From NCBI GenBank assembly GCA_963713275.1, contig CAVQLG010000006.1:124001-188000 (forward strand): a DNA stretch of 64,000 nt, written 5' to 3'. The translations under genes were made by a program, and so were the position numbers. Positions 54,127 to 64,000 of the stretch are shown here, one piece after another. The stretch is from CAIWHR01 sp963713275. GTDB taxonomy: Bacteria; Pseudomonadota; Gammaproteobacteria; Burkholderiales; Casimicrobiaceae. Every line of letters begins with the position of its first letter. Within the stretch, counting starts at the first letter, position 1. Under the pieces are notes generated by a model, which worked only from the letters and a program-made list of their open reading frames with translations, was not told the DNA's origin and did not search any database.

Positions 54127-55077
54127 ATGGTCCGCATCGTCCTGCTCGCCGCCACGGCCGCGTTCTGCGCGTTCCGCGCGCTCCCCGTCGCGGCCTTCGA
54201 CCTCCAGGGACATCGCGGCGCGCGAGGCCTCGCGCCGGAGAACACGCTGCCAGCTTTCCGCAAGGCGCTGGAGCTCGGCGTCGACACGCTCGAATGCGAC
54301 CTGGCGATCACCCGGGACGGCGTGGTCGTGATTCATCACGACCTGCGCCTGAATCCCGACACGACCCGCGGCCCCGACGGAAAGTGGCTGGACGAGCCCG
54401 GACCGGCGATCGCCGAGCTCGCGTTGGCGCAACTGCAACGCTACGACGTCGGCCGGTTGAAGCCGGGCACCGAGTACGCCAAGTCTTTCCCGGACCAGCA
54501 GCCGGCCGACGGGACGACGATCCCGCGACTGGCCGATCTCTTCGAACTGGTGCGCGAGAGCGGCAACACGCGGGTGGGCTTCGACTGCGAGACGAAGGTC
54601 TCGCCGCTCGAGCCGGCCGCGACGCTGCCGCCCGAGGCGTTCGCCCAACGCGTGATCGCGCAGATCAGAGCGGCGGGCATGGAGCGCCGGTTCGTGATCC
54701 AGTCGTTCGACTGGCGCACGCTGCAGGTCGTGCAGAACGAGGCCCCCGAAATCCGGACGATGTACCTCACGTCCCCGCGAACGCTCGCCCCCGGCGCCGG
54801 CGGCAAGCCGTCGCCGTGGCTCGCGGGTTTCGCCCCGGAGCTCCACGGCGGATCGGTGCCACGGGCGGTGAGCGCGGCGGGCGGGAGGATCTGGGCGCCG
54901 AACCAGACCTTTCTCACGCCAGCGCTGCTCGCCGAGGCGCGCGCCCTGGGGCTCACGGTCATCCCTTGGACCGTCAACGACCCGGCGATGATCGCGAAGC
55001 TCCTGGACATGGGCGTCGACGGCATCATCTCCGACCGTCCCGACCTCGTGCAGATCGAGCTGCGCAAGCGCCGCTGA
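54127..55077 (+). CDS. glpQ: Secreted glycerophosphodiester phosphodiesterase
   Basis: Hydrolyses glycerophosphodiesters to glycerol-3-phosphate and alcohol. 316 residues with an N-terminal signal peptide (VLLAATAAFCAFRALPVAA). GDPD motifs: GHRGARGLAPENTL (catalytic His), TLECDLAITRDGVVVIHHD (metal ligands and second His), VGFDCETK and DGIISDRPDL. The signal peptide points to the periplasmic GlpQ type rather than UgpQ. It precedes gmk by 143 bp in the same direction. Confidence 0.92.
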   Translation: MVRIVLLAATAAFCAFRALPVAAFDLQGHRGARGLAPENTLPAFRKALELGVDTLECDLAITRDGVVVIHHDLRLNPDTTRGPDGKWLDEPGPAIAELALAQLQRYDVGRLKPGTEYAKSFPDQQPADGTTIPRLADLFELVRESGNTRVGFDCETKVSPLEPAATLPPEAFAQRVIAQIRAAGMERRFVIQSFDWRTLQVVQNEAPEIRTMYLTSPRTLAPGAGGKPSPWLAGFAPELHGGSVPRAVSAAGGRIWAPNQTFLTPALLAEARALGLTVIPWTVNDPAMIAKLLDMGVDGIISDRPDLVQIELRKRR

Positions 55078-55220
55078 CCGCCGGCAGGGAAGCCCGACCA
55101 CGGGCGCAACCCCGCGCGGGCGCGACTCGGGGCGACGCGGTGCTGCGCGGGAGTCGGTACAATCCGGGTGTCGGCGGCTTGCCCCTGCACGCCTTCGCCG
55201 GCATCGACGCAGGACGTCAC

Positions 55221-55877
55221 GTGAACCCCGACAGCCGAGACTCCGAGGGCACCGTAGCGCCGGGCAACCTCTTCGTCGTCGCCGCGCCCTCGGGTGGGGG
55301 CAAGACGAGCCTCGTCAACGCGCTGCTCGAGCGCGAGTCGCGGATTCGCCTCTCGGTCTCGTACACGACGCGCAAGCCCCGCCCCGGCGAGGCCGAAGGC
55401 GTCCACTACCGCTTCGTCGACGAGCCGAAGTTCATGGCGCTCATGGCGGCCGGCGAGTTCCTGGAGCACGCGCACGTCCACGGCAACTGGTACGCGACGT
55501 CGTCGACCTGGCTCCGCCAGCAGGTGAACGCCGGGGACGACGTGCTGCTGGAAATCGACTGGCAAGGCGCCGCCCAGGTGCGCAGGCTGATCCCCGCGTC
55601 GGTGCACGTGTTCATCCTGCCACCGTCGCTCGCGGTGCTGCGCGAGCGGCTTGAAAACCGTGGGCAGGACGCGAGCGAAGTCATCGCGCGCCGCCTCGAG
55701 GCGGCGCGAGAAGAGATGCAGCACTGCGGAGATTTCGATTATGTTATTATTAATCATGACTTTGCGACCGCAGTGGGCGATCTCGTCGCGGTGGTGCGGG
55801 CGAGTCGGCTGCGCCGCGCGCAGCAACAGGCCCGGCACCGTGAGCTGTTCGCATCGTTGTTGCCACCCCGCACCTGA
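55221..55877 (+). CDS. gmk: Guanylate kinase
   Basis: Phosphorylates GMP to GDP. P-loop VVAAPSGGGKTSLVNALL, GMP-binding SYTTRKPRPGEAEGVHYRFV, lid region RLENRGQDASEVIARRL, and DYVIINHDF. The GTG at 55221 (VNPDSRDSEG) has an AGGA site and gives 218 residues; the frame is open far upstream but that is not coding. It begins the gmk-rpoZ-spoT cluster. Confidence 0.93.
   Translation: MNPDSRDSEGTVAPGNLFVVAAPSGGGKTSLVNALLERESRIRLSVSYTTRKPRPGEAEGVHYRFVDEPKFMALMAAGEFLEHAHVHGNWYATSSTWLRQQVNAGDDVLLEIDWQGAAQVRRLIPASVHVFILPPSLAVLRERLENRGQDASEVIARRLEAAREEMQHCGDFDYVIINHDFATAVGDLVAVVRASRLRRAQQQARHRELFASLLPPRT
55730..55765 (+). promoter_or_regulatory. AT-rich window inside gmk, possible internal rpoZ promoter
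   Basis: TTCGATTATGTTATTATTAA and the bases following form the most AT-rich stretch of the locus, using codons rare here (GTT ATT ATT AAT CAT) although GC-ending synonyms exist. It lies about 140 bp before rpoZ and contains several -10-like hexamers. Confidence 0.35.
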
Positions 55878-55901
55878 ACGCAGACCCGAAGGAACCCGGC
55901 C

Positions 55902-56108
55902 ATGGCCCGCATCACCATCGAAGACTGTCTCAACCGGATTCCCAACCGGTTCGAACTCACCCTCGCCGCGACCAACCGCGCGCGGCAGATCAGCGCCGGC
56001 TCGACGCCGCTGGTCGAAGTCGACCGCGACAAGCCGACGGTGATCGCGCTGCGCGAGATCGCCGCCGGCAAGATCGGTATCGAGATGCTGCTGCGCACGC
56101 AGAGCTGA
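55902..56108 (+). CDS. rpoZ: RNA polymerase omega subunit
   Basis: 68-residue omega subunit that helps assemble RNA polymerase and forms part of a ppGpp site in proteobacteria. MARITIEDCLNRIPNRFELT and KPTVIALREIAAGKIG are diagnostic. It has a GAAGGA site before the ATG at 55902 and sits between gmk and spoT, the usual arrangement. Confidence 0.96.
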   Translation: MARITIEDCLNRIPNRFELTLAATNRARQISAGSTPLVEVDRDKPTVIALREIAAGKIGIEMLLRTQS

Positions 56109-56136
56109 TCCCCCGGGCCAGTGCGAGCAGCGGGGC

Positions 56137-58272
56137 ATGTCGGACATCAGCGAGTTCACCCGACACCTCGGCAATTACCTGCCGCAGCCTGACGTCGCGC
56201 TCGTCGAGCGCGCGTTCCACTTCTCCGACTCCGCGCACCGCGGCCAGTTCCGCAAGTCCGGAGAGCCCTACATCACGCACCCGCTGGCCGTCGCCAGCAT
56301 CCTGTCGCAGTGGCGACTGGACGCGCACGGGCTCGCCGCGGCGCTGCTGCACGACGTGATGGAGGACACGGCGGTCACCAAGATCGAGCTCGAATCGACG
56401 TTCGGCAAGCCGGTGGCCGACATGGTCGACGGCGTTTCCAAGCTCGACCAGATCGAGTTCAACTCGCGCGAGGAGGCGCAGGCCGAGAGCTTCCGCAAGA
56501 TGCTGCTCGCGATGGCGCAGGATGTGCGCGTCATCCTGATCAAGCTCGCCGATCGCCTGCACAACATGCGCACGCTCGACGCGATGGCCCCGGCGCACCG
56601 CCGGCGCATTGCGCGCGAGACGATCGACATCTACGCGCCGATCGCCAACCGGCTGGGCTTGAACGCGCTCTACGTCGAGTTGCATGACCTCGCCTTCAAG
56701 AACCTCTATCCGCTGCGCTTCAAGGTGCTCGCGAACGCGATCAAGGCTGCCCGCGGCAACCGGCGCGAGGTGATGAACCGGCTGCTCGACGTGATCCGCG
56801 AGGGCTTCGCCAAGAGCGGCATCGCCGCCGCCGTCACCGGGCGCGAGAAGTCCATCTATTCCGTCTACAAGAAGATGAAGGAGAAGCGGTACTCCTTCTC
56901 GCAGGTGTTCGACATCTTCGGCGTGCGCGTGCTGGTCCCGGACGACACCAGCTGCTACGCGGCGCTGGGCGTCCTGCACAGCCTGTACAAGCCGATTCCC
57001 GGCAAGTTCAAGGACTACGTCGCGATCCCCAAGGCGAACGGGTACCAGTCGCTGCACACGACGCTGTTCGGGCCGTTCGGCACGCCGCTCGAGGCGCAGA
57101 TCCGCACCCACGACATGAACCGCATCGCCGAGGCGGGTGTCGCCGCGCACTGGCTGTACAAGTCGAGCGGCGAGCTCGACCTCGCGCAGGCGCAACGGGA
57201 TACGCACCGGTGGCTGCAGAGCCTGCTCGAGATCCAGTCCGAGTCGCGCGATTCGAAGGAGTTCCTGGAGAACGTCAAGGGCGACCTCTTCCCCGACGAA
57301 GTCTACGTGTTCACGCCGAAGGGCAAGATCATGGCGCTGCCGCAGGGGGCCACCGCCGTCGACTTCGCTTACGCGGTGCATACCGACATCGGCCACCACT
57401 GCGTCGCCGCGCGCATCAACTACGAGCTCATGCCACTGCGCACCGAACTCAAGAACGGCGACCACGTCGAGATCCTGACCACGCCGAACGCGCGCCCCAA
57501 TCCTTCTTGGCTGTCATTCGTGGGCACGGGCAAGGCGCGCTCGCGGATCCGGCATTTCCTCAAGGGCCTGCAGTTGAAGGAGTCCGCGGCGCTCGGGGAG
57601 CGCCTGCTCACGCAGGCGCTGGCGACGCTGAAGGTCGCGCCCGAGACGATCAGCTGGGAGCGCTGGGAAGGCCTGCAGCGCCAATACGGCGCCAAGAGCC
57701 AGCTCGAGATCCTGGCCGACATCGGGCTCGGCAAGCGGCTCTCGTTCGTCGTCGCCCAGGCGCTGACCCGTACCGCGGCCCGCGGCGGCGACGCGGGCAC
57801 GCCCCTCGCCGCCGCCCAGGGTTGCGGCGCCCTGACCTTGCACGGCGTCGAGGGGGTCGCGATCCAGTACGCGAAGTGCTGCCGCCCGATCCCCGGCGAC
57901 AAGGTCATCGGCCAGTTCCGCAAGGGCCAGGGGCTCCTGGTCCACGTCCGCGACTGCGCGATGCTCAAGAAGCAGCGCGCCGATCCGGAGCAGTTGGTCG
58001 ACGTCGAGTGGGCGCACGACGTGCAGGGCGTGTACGACGCCGGCATCCGTGTGCTGATCGAGGACCGGCGGGGGCTGCTCGCCGAGCTCGCGTTGGCGAT
58101 CGCCGACGCCGACGCCAACATCGACAACGTGTCGCTGGAGCGCCCCGAAGGGGGCGAGGTCAGCGCGATCTTCTTCTCCGTGCAGGTGAAGGATCGTCGC
58201 CACCTTGCGCATGTGCTGCGCGCGGTCAAGCGCGTCGCCACCGTGCGCAAGGTGCAGCGCGCGCGGACCTGA
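56137..58272 (+). CDS. spoT: Bifunctional (p)ppGpp synthetase/hydrolase SpoT
   Basis: 711 residues. Hydrolase HD domain LLHDVMEDTAVT (near 73) and LADRLHNMRTLDAM; synthetase domain EKSIYSVYKKMKEKRY, FDIFGVRVLV and IPKANGYQSLHTTLFGP; TGS domain DEVYVFTPKGKIMALPQGA (near 386); C-terminal ACT domain from about 628 (VYDAGIRVLIEDRRGLLAEL). The intact HD motif supports hydrolase activity, so this is the Rel/SpoT long form rather than RelA. It follows rpoZ by 28 bp. Confidence 0.95.
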   Translation: MSDISEFTRHLGNYLPQPDVALVERAFHFSDSAHRGQFRKSGEPYITHPLAVASILSQWRLDAHGLAAALLHDVMEDTAVTKIELESTFGKPVADMVDGVSKLDQIEFNSREEAQAESFRKMLLAMAQDVRVILIKLADRLHNMRTLDAMAPAHRRRIARETIDIYAPIANRLGLNALYVELHDLAFKNLYPLRFKVLANAIKAARGNRREVMNRLLDVIREGFAKSGIAAAVTGREKSIYSVYKKMKEKRYSFSQVFDIFGVRVLVPDDTSCYAALGVLHSLYKPIPGKFKDYVAIPKANGYQSLHTTLFGPFGTPLEAQIRTHDMNRIAEAGVAAHWLYKSSGELDLAQAQRDTHRWLQSLLEIQSESRDSKEFLENVKGDLFPDEVYVFTPKGKIMALPQGATAVDFAYAVHTDIGHHCVAARINYELMPLRTELKNGDHVEILTTPNARPNPSWLSFVGTGKARSRIRHFLKGLQLKESAALGERLLTQALATLKVAPETISWERWEGLQRQYGAKSQLEILADIGLGKRLSFVVAQALTRTAARGGDAGTPLAAAQGCGALTLHGVEGVAIQYAKCCRPIPGDKVIGQFRKGQGLLVHVRDCAMLKKQRADPEQLVDVEWAHDVQGVYDAGIRVLIEDRRGLLAELALAIADADANIDNVSLERPEGGEVSAIFFSVQVKDRRHLAHVLRAVKRVATVRKVQRART

Positions 58273-58517
58273 GGTGGCGGCCCGGGCCCGTCCGGTCTGC
58301 GCGTCTCGCCCGCCGGCCGGCGCGGCGGCGGCCGCGTCGACGCCGATCGCGTCGGCGCGCGCCGAACTCGAGGAGCGCCTCGGCAGCGGCCCGCTCGGCG
58401 CCACGGAGGTCCTCGCGTGCACCTGCTGCCCGGCGCCTTCGCCGCCGCCGAGAGCGACGTTCTTCCGCGTCCTCGAGCGGCTGATGGTGTTCCTGCTCTC
58501 CGGCATGGTGCTGATAG

Positions 58518-59030
58518 CTCGCCGAACGACTGGCCGAGTTCGACCCCTACTGGCGCGAGGACCCGTTCCGCCTCGACAACATCGGCGACCTCGCCGCCTA
58601 CGCGCCGCACCGCAGGGCGTGGATCTGTGCGTCGGAAACGCTCGCCACGACGCACTCGTTCCGCGAGTATCTCGCGACCGGCGTGGCGGGCGTCGCGATG
58701 CCCGACCTCTCGTGGTGCGGCGGGCTCACCGAAGCGCGCAAGATCGCGGCACTGGTTGAGCCGTGGCACGTCCCGGTGGCGCCGCACGACTGCACGGGGC
58801 CGGTCGTCTGCGCCGCGTCCTGCCACCTGTCGCTGCACGCGAGGAACGCGCTGATTCAGGAGTCGCTGCGCGCGTTTTACACGGGCTGGTACAACGAGCT
58901 CGTCAACGGGCTGCCGGTCGTCGCGCGCGGCGAGGTGTCGATCGGCGAGGCGCCGGGGCTGGGCGGCGAACTCCTGCCCGGCATCGAGCGGCGGGCCGAC
59001 GCGCTCCTCCGCGTGAGCCGCGGCGCCTGA
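58518..59030 (+). pseudogene. 5'-truncated mandelate racemase/muconate lactonizing (enolase) superfamily gene
   Basis: The frame opens directly after an in-frame TAG and reads RLAEFDPYWREDPFRLDN, WICASETLATTHSFREYL, GVAMPDLSWCGGLTEARK and VPVAPHDCTGPVVCAASCHL, the C-terminal half of the enolase-superfamily barrel, including the metal-ligand region. About 170 codons remain of a usual 370-400; the N-terminal capping domain and the catalytic Lys strand are missing. Upstream 58273-58517 carries only Arg/Ala-rich frames. Probably a dead sugar-acid dehydratase gene. Confidence 0.75.
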
Positions 59031-59041
59031 CCCGCCAGCGC

Positions 59042-59359
59042 TCAGCCGGGGGCGTTGGCAAGCAGCGGCTGGAGCTCGCCGGCAGCGTACATCTCGCGCA
59101 TGATGTCGCAGCCGCCGACGAACTGGCCGTCGACGTAGAGCTGCGGGATCGTCGGCCAGTTGGCGTAGTCCTTGATGCCCTGGCGCAGCTCGGCGTCCTC
59201 GAGGATGTTGACGGCGAGGTAGTCGGTGACGCCGCAGCGCTTCAGGATCTCCGCCGCGGTGGCGGAAAAACCGCACTGCGGGACCTGCGGCGTGCCTTTC
59301 ATGTAGAGCACGACGCGATGCTGCGTGATCTGGTCGCGAATCCGTTCCTGGACATCCAT
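59042..59359 (-). CDS. grxD: Monothiol glutaredoxin, Grx4/GrxD family
   Basis: 105-residue CGFS glutaredoxin involved in iron-sulfur cluster transfer. VVLYMKGTPQVPQCGFSATA contains the CGFS motif; WPTIPQLYVDGQFVGGCDI contains the cis-Pro and glutathione-binding region. ATG at 59359 (MDVQERIRDQ). The gene is intact and flanked by relics on both sides. Confidence 0.95.
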   Translation of the reverse strand: MDVQERIRDQITQHRVVLYMKGTPQVPQCGFSATAAEILKRCGVTDYLAVNILEDAELRQGIKDYANWPTIPQLYVDGQFVGGCDIMREMYAAGELQPLLANAPG

Positions 59360-59439
59360 CGTTGAGGCTCCTCGTGCGGCGGGCGAAGCGGGATTCTACC
59401 CGATCGCCGCTGCGGCCCCGCGCCCTGCGCTCCGGTTGT

Positions 59440-59866
59440 TCAGGCCCCGGCGAGGCGCCGCGTGCCGGCCACGACGACGTAGTCGGGCCTGCCGGTGCGC
59501 CCCCAGCTGACGACGTTGCGCGCCGCCTTGGTCCGCAGTTCGCGCTCCGCCGCCACCGAGTAGAACGCGAGTGGGGAATGGGTGGGCGAGCTCGAATCGC
59601 GGTACCGGCTCGACCGGCGCGTCAGCGCGAGGCCGCCCAGCGCCCGCTCTCCAGCGCCGCGTACGCCGCGTCGACGTCGAGCACGGCGCCGCGCGCGGTG
59701 AACGGCACGTACTGGAGGAGCAGCGCGTCGCAGCCGCGCGCCGCGGCGTGAGTTCGTCCTCGGTCCGGGCCTGCCCGGCCGTGAAGGCGATGCCGACCGC
59801 GTCGAAGACCGCCTGCTCGATCGAGTGGTCGAGAAAGTCGTGGTCGGTGATGAGGACCTTCGTCAT
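59440..59866 (-). pseudogene. Internally deleted D-2-hydroxyacid dehydrogenase relic
   Basis: The N-terminus (MTKVLITDHDFLDHSIEQAV, TAGQARTEDEL) is that of CtBP-like 2-hydroxyacid dehydrogenases. After a shift the frame reads ALLLQYVPFTARG, then jumps directly to the C-terminal GAVLDVDAAYAALESGRW, losing about 150 residues with the Rossmann domain. A third frame gives THSPLAFYSVAAERELRTKA, the family C-terminus. At least two frameshifts and one internal deletion make it non-functional. Confidence 0.75.
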
Positions 59867-60068
59867 GGCAGGTCGGCGCGCGATCCCGCGCCGTCGTGGC
59901 GGGAGCCCTCGAAGCTATCCGCCCGCGCCGCCCGCGGTCAAGCTCGAGCGTCGTTCCAGGTCAAAGAGCTCCCGTTCGCGATCCGGACACGCCAGAGACT
60001 GCGGCACGACAACACCCCCGCGGTGCAGCGGGTGCCCCGCCCCGAATCCGGCCCTGCGCGGCACGCGT
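59867..60068. other. Intergenic stretch between two relics
   Basis: No gene, promoter or terminator was recognised between the dehydrogenase relic and the end of the DUF5648-like gene. Confidence 0.5.
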
Positions 60069-61870
60069 CTACGGACCGCTGTAGGTGTAATTGCAGCTGG
60101 TGTCGAACGTCAGCACCCCGGTCTGCGTGCCCTTGGTGAAGCTGATCGCGCCGCCTTTGGGGCTGTTCGCGCAGACTTCGGTGTCGATGGCCAGGTCCGT
60201 CACCACTGATCGTGTAGGGCCCACACTGCTCGGTCCCGTCGTATTCACCAGCACGCTGCCGTCCGGCCGTGCAGTGACCGACGCGTTGAGCGTGATTCCC
60301 ACCCCGTGCGGCGTCGTCGTGATGTTGGTGGACACCAGCGTCGCGCCGGTGGTGTCGAGGGCGATCGTCGCGCTGCCGCTCGCGCCGATGCCGTTCGGCA
60401 GTTGCAGCCCGGTGAGCGTCACCGTGACGGTGCCGGTGATCCTGGGAATCGACAATGCCGCATCTTGCACCGACTTCGCGAGACCGCCGCTGATCACCAG
60501 GTTCAAGGTTGCAGCCACGGTGCCGTTGGCGACCTGCACGCCATTGACGCTGAGGCGGTTGAACGTGACCTCCACCGAGCCCGCGACGCCGTTGTCGGAA
60601 ACCACGAGATTGCCCACCTTGACGACGAGGCCGCCCCCGACGCGCGTGGACGTGCCGGGCACCGTGCAGCCGCTGCCGAAGTCGGACGTGATCGTGAGGT
60701 CGGGCGGAAAGGCATCGAGCCCCTGGAGCGGAGGGTTGCTGGTGGTCGCGGGACACGCCGACGGCGTCTCCAGCGATGCCAATGCCGCGCCGAGGACCAG
60801 CAGCAGTTCGTCGCTATCGATGGCGTTGCCCGAGAGCAGACCGAGGACAGTGTTCGCATAGCCGGTCACTTCGGCCTGGAACGCGGAGGTCGGCGGCGGC
60901 GGGCTGGAGCCTCCGGGGGGCACACAGGCGAAGACGCCGTCGTCCCCGTTGCCTTCGGGTAGCCAACCGGCCGCGATCATCGACGCCCGGACCGCCTGGG
61001 AGGTCGTGTAGCGGTGGTTGGGCGCGCCGGACATCCCGTTGTTGTAGAGGCGGTAGAGCGGCACCGTGCCCGCCGCACAACTGCCCGCCGGCGAGGTCAT
61101 CATGTAGAACGCCGTCGAGGATTCCAGCACCCAACGGCTGCGCGCGGAAAGGCTCGGACACTCGGCTGGATTGTTGCTGTAGAAATGCGAACTCCTGGGC
61201 GCGAACTCGTTGTTGAAGAAGCGACAGACATTGGTAATGCCGGAGCCGGCCGCGTCCCACACCTTGAAGGTGTTCCCGGTGGGGACCAGGGCGGCAGGTT
61301 GCCGGCCGTGAGCGACGCGGCCTCTTCGGGGTAGGCGGTGATGAAGTAGTGATTGAACACCGGGTGGTAGAACTCGGTGACGGTCACCGCGTTCGGAGTG
61401 GCAGGCGAAGGCACCGCCGACGCACCGGTCAGCGTCAACGTGTAGGCGCCGGTCCAGTCGGGATCGGCCGTCTGCGCCCATAGGTAGTACGTGCCCGACG
61501 CCGGCAGGGTGAAGTAGCCCGAGCCGGCCGGAATTCTCGCATCCGAGCCGCCACCGCCGTTGTCATCGGCGGCCAACGGCGTCGCGTTCACGTCGTTGAC
61601 GTTGTAGATCTCAACGTACATGTTCAGCCTCGGCGACGTGAGCAGTGCGCTGACCTGTTGACCCGCCGTGCCGGTAAACGAGTAGACGTCGGTGTAGTAC
61701 TGGTGCTGAGGCGTCTGCGGGTAGGCCCAGGAGCAATCCGTTGTCGTGAGCTCGCCGGCGACCGGTTGACCGAGCGTGATCGGCGTAATGCATCTCGCAC
61801 TCCACCCGGTCGCGATCGCTGCCGGCAGCACGCCAAACCACATTGTGAGCAACAACACGAGGCGCTTCAT
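60069..61870 (-). pseudogene. Frameshifted secreted protein with DUF5648-like repeats
   Basis: The ATG at 61870 with signal peptide (VLLLTMWFGVLPAAIA) opens a secreted protein: a PPC-like beta domain (GSGYFTLPASGTYYLWAQT), then the DUF5648 pattern VTEFYHPVFNHYFITAYPEE. Near 61285 the frame shifts by one missing base; the other frame continues TGNTFKVWDAAGSGITNVC, APRSSHFYSNNPAEC, VPLYRLYNNGMSGAPNHRYT, then a Gly/Pro linker and a 250-residue beta-rich C-terminal region (GTVTVTLTGLQLPNG, ITTTPHGVGITLNASVTA) to 60069. Restoring one base gives a single protein of about 600 residues. Either a pseudogene or a sequencing error. Confidence 0.75.
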
Positions 61871-62179
61871 TTCTGGTCCCTTCGGAGATTCCCGGACATC
61901 CCCCTCCCCTTATGCGCCGGGCCGCCATCCGAATTCAGCCTGCCACGTTTCGGGCCACGCGTTGTTGACTTATGTCACTGGTCACGCTCGCGCAAGCCCG
62001 ATGAGCGCGGCAAGCGTTCTCTGGCGCATGCCGTGGCGCATGCCGCATGGCAGACTTCGCCCGCGGGTCGCGAGATCACGCAGTCCGCGTCAGTCCGCAT
62101 GCAGCCGGGACCGCCCAGGACATCCTTGAGCGAGCGATCGGCGAAAGGCCGCGGCAAGACGCGATCTGTCACCTCACTG
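61871..62179. other. Upstream region of the secreted-protein gene, no gene recognised
   Basis: Contains the GAAGGGACC ribosome-binding site for the ATG at 61870. A minus frame runs through it (DVLGGPGCMRTDADCVIS) but shows no recognisable family. Otherwise nothing was seen. Confidence 0.5.
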
Positions 62180-62384
62180 CAAGGTCGCGCCATCAAGGCG
62201 GCCGCATGGGCCTCGTGTTGGGCCCGGGTTCGTAGCCGCGGGCTTTTGCCACCGAACATCGAGTGCGGCGCGAGGATCACCCGCGGGTGACGGACGAGCT
62301 TCGAATCCGCGGGCACCGGCTCGACCGGCAGCACATCCAGCGCGAGGCCGCCCAGCGCCCCGCTCTCCAGCGCCGCGTGCGCCG
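62180..62384 (-). pseudogene. C-terminal fragment of a second D-2-hydroxyacid dehydrogenase copy
   Basis: The frame reads HAALESGALGGLALDVLPVE, PVPADSKLVRHPRVILAPHS and RTRAQHEAHAAALM, the substrate-domain C-terminus of the same family as the relic at 59440-59866. DNA at 62291-62384 resembles 59585-59680 (identical blocks ACCGGCTCGACCGGC and GCGAGGCCGCCCAGCGCC). It is fused to fragments of the secreted-protein gene and has no N-terminus. Confidence 0.7.
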
Positions 62385-62553
62385 CGACGCGTTGAGCGTG
62401 ATTCCCACCCCGTGCGGCGTCGTCGTGATGTTGGTGGATGTAGAACAGGATTCCAGCACCCAACGGCTGCGCGCGGAAGGGCTCGGACACTCGGCTGGAT
62501 TGTTGCTGTAGAAATGCGAGCTCCTGGGCGCGAACTCGTTGTTGAAGAAGCGA
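62385..62553 (-). repeat. Two fused fragments duplicated from the DUF5648-like gene
   Basis: 62385-62438 repeats 60279-60332 (54 bp, essentially exact). 62438-62446 repeats 61102-61110, and 62447-62553 repeats 61118-61224 with about two mismatches. The pieces are collinear with the original but the DNA between them is missing. Confidence 0.85.
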
Positions 62554-62559
62554 ACATTG

Positions 62560-62594
62560 AAAAACCCCCGCCGCCTCGGCGAGGCGACGGGGGC
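62560..62594 (-). terminator. Rho-independent terminator of aceA
   Basis: On the minus strand GCCCCCGTCGCCTCG pairs with CGAGGCGGCGGGGG, followed by TTTTTC, about 25 bp past the aceA stop. One mismatch in a stem of about 14 bp. Confidence 0.9.
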
Positions 62595-62617
62595 AGCTGG
62601 AGCGAAGGCGATGCCGC

Positions 62618-63919
<1,302 letters not shown>

Positions 63920-64000
63920 TCACCGCTCCCATCGTCTCGCGTCATGGCCAATCCAAGCGCGCACCAATCTCGGGGCCGCGCGCCGGACCTCGACTCGCAC

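Noticed and set aside
53880..55220. Open plus frame leading into gmk
   Set aside because: It overlaps glpQ out of frame; gmk starts at the GTG at 55221.

Overview
The window is high-GC bacterial DNA. Gene families and gene order point to a betaproteobacterium of the Burkholderiales/Rhodocyclales type: a Pil-Chp twitching chemosensory cluster, ilvA, ppx/ppk/sixA, dnaQ, a PP2C phosphatase/serine-threonine kinase pair, yicC, gmk-rpoZ-spoT, an intracellular PHB depolymerase and a CGFS glutaredoxin. No rRNA, tRNA or CRISPR array was seen.

Layout. 1-2.5 kb: 5'-end of an EF-G-like GTPase gene, a hemolysin-III family membrane protein and an RluB/E/F-type pseudouridine synthase, all on the minus strand. 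2.7-13.3 kb: pilG-pilH-pilI-pilJ-chpA (minus); chpA encodes a giant hybrid CheA with about 40 pentapeptide repeats. 13.5-22.6 kb: ilvA (minus), ppx (plus), then sixA, ppk, dnaQ, PP2C and kinase genes (minus). 22.6-26.9 kb: yicC, whose 3' end is duplicated around a 3.5-kb island holding an integrase remnant, an AbiEi-like relic, an intact hipBA pair and another gene remnant. 26.9-32.9 kb: hybrid sensor kinase, a receiver-domain fossil, isoaspartyl peptidase and an HDOD-REC-GGDEF protein.

33.1-43.2 kb is the metabolic centre: a seven-gene minus-strand operon for the ethylmalonyl-CoA pathway (aldolase/citrate-lyase family protein, mcd, mch, ecm, meaB, ccr, enoyl-CoA hydratase). Its crotonyl-CoA carboxylase/reductase carries a C-terminal CBS pair, and the lyase position is held by an unusually large 480-residue protein. 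Divergent from it is phaZ, followed by fbp, a small radical SAM gene, a PaaI-type thioesterase, a 653-residue acyl-CoA dehydrogenase, and fadA and fadB. Together these mobilise PHB and fatty acids to acetyl-/crotonyl-CoA and feed anaplerosis and gluconeogenesis. Isocitrate lyase at 62.6-63.9 kb adds the first glyoxylate-bypass enzyme, so genes for two acetyl-CoA assimilation routes lie about 20 kb apart.

54.1-59.4 kb: glycerophosphodiester phosphodiesterase, gmk, rpoZ, spoT and grxD. 58.5-62.6 kb is gene debris: a truncated enolase-superfamily gene, a decayed 2-hydroxyacid dehydrogenase, a frameshifted secreted DUF5648-like protein, and a collapsed collinear duplicate of that stretch next to the aceA terminator. 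Two 167/168-bp MITE-like elements (13.5 and 30.8 kb) share about four-fifths of positions, and each supplies the stop codon of the gene it abuts.
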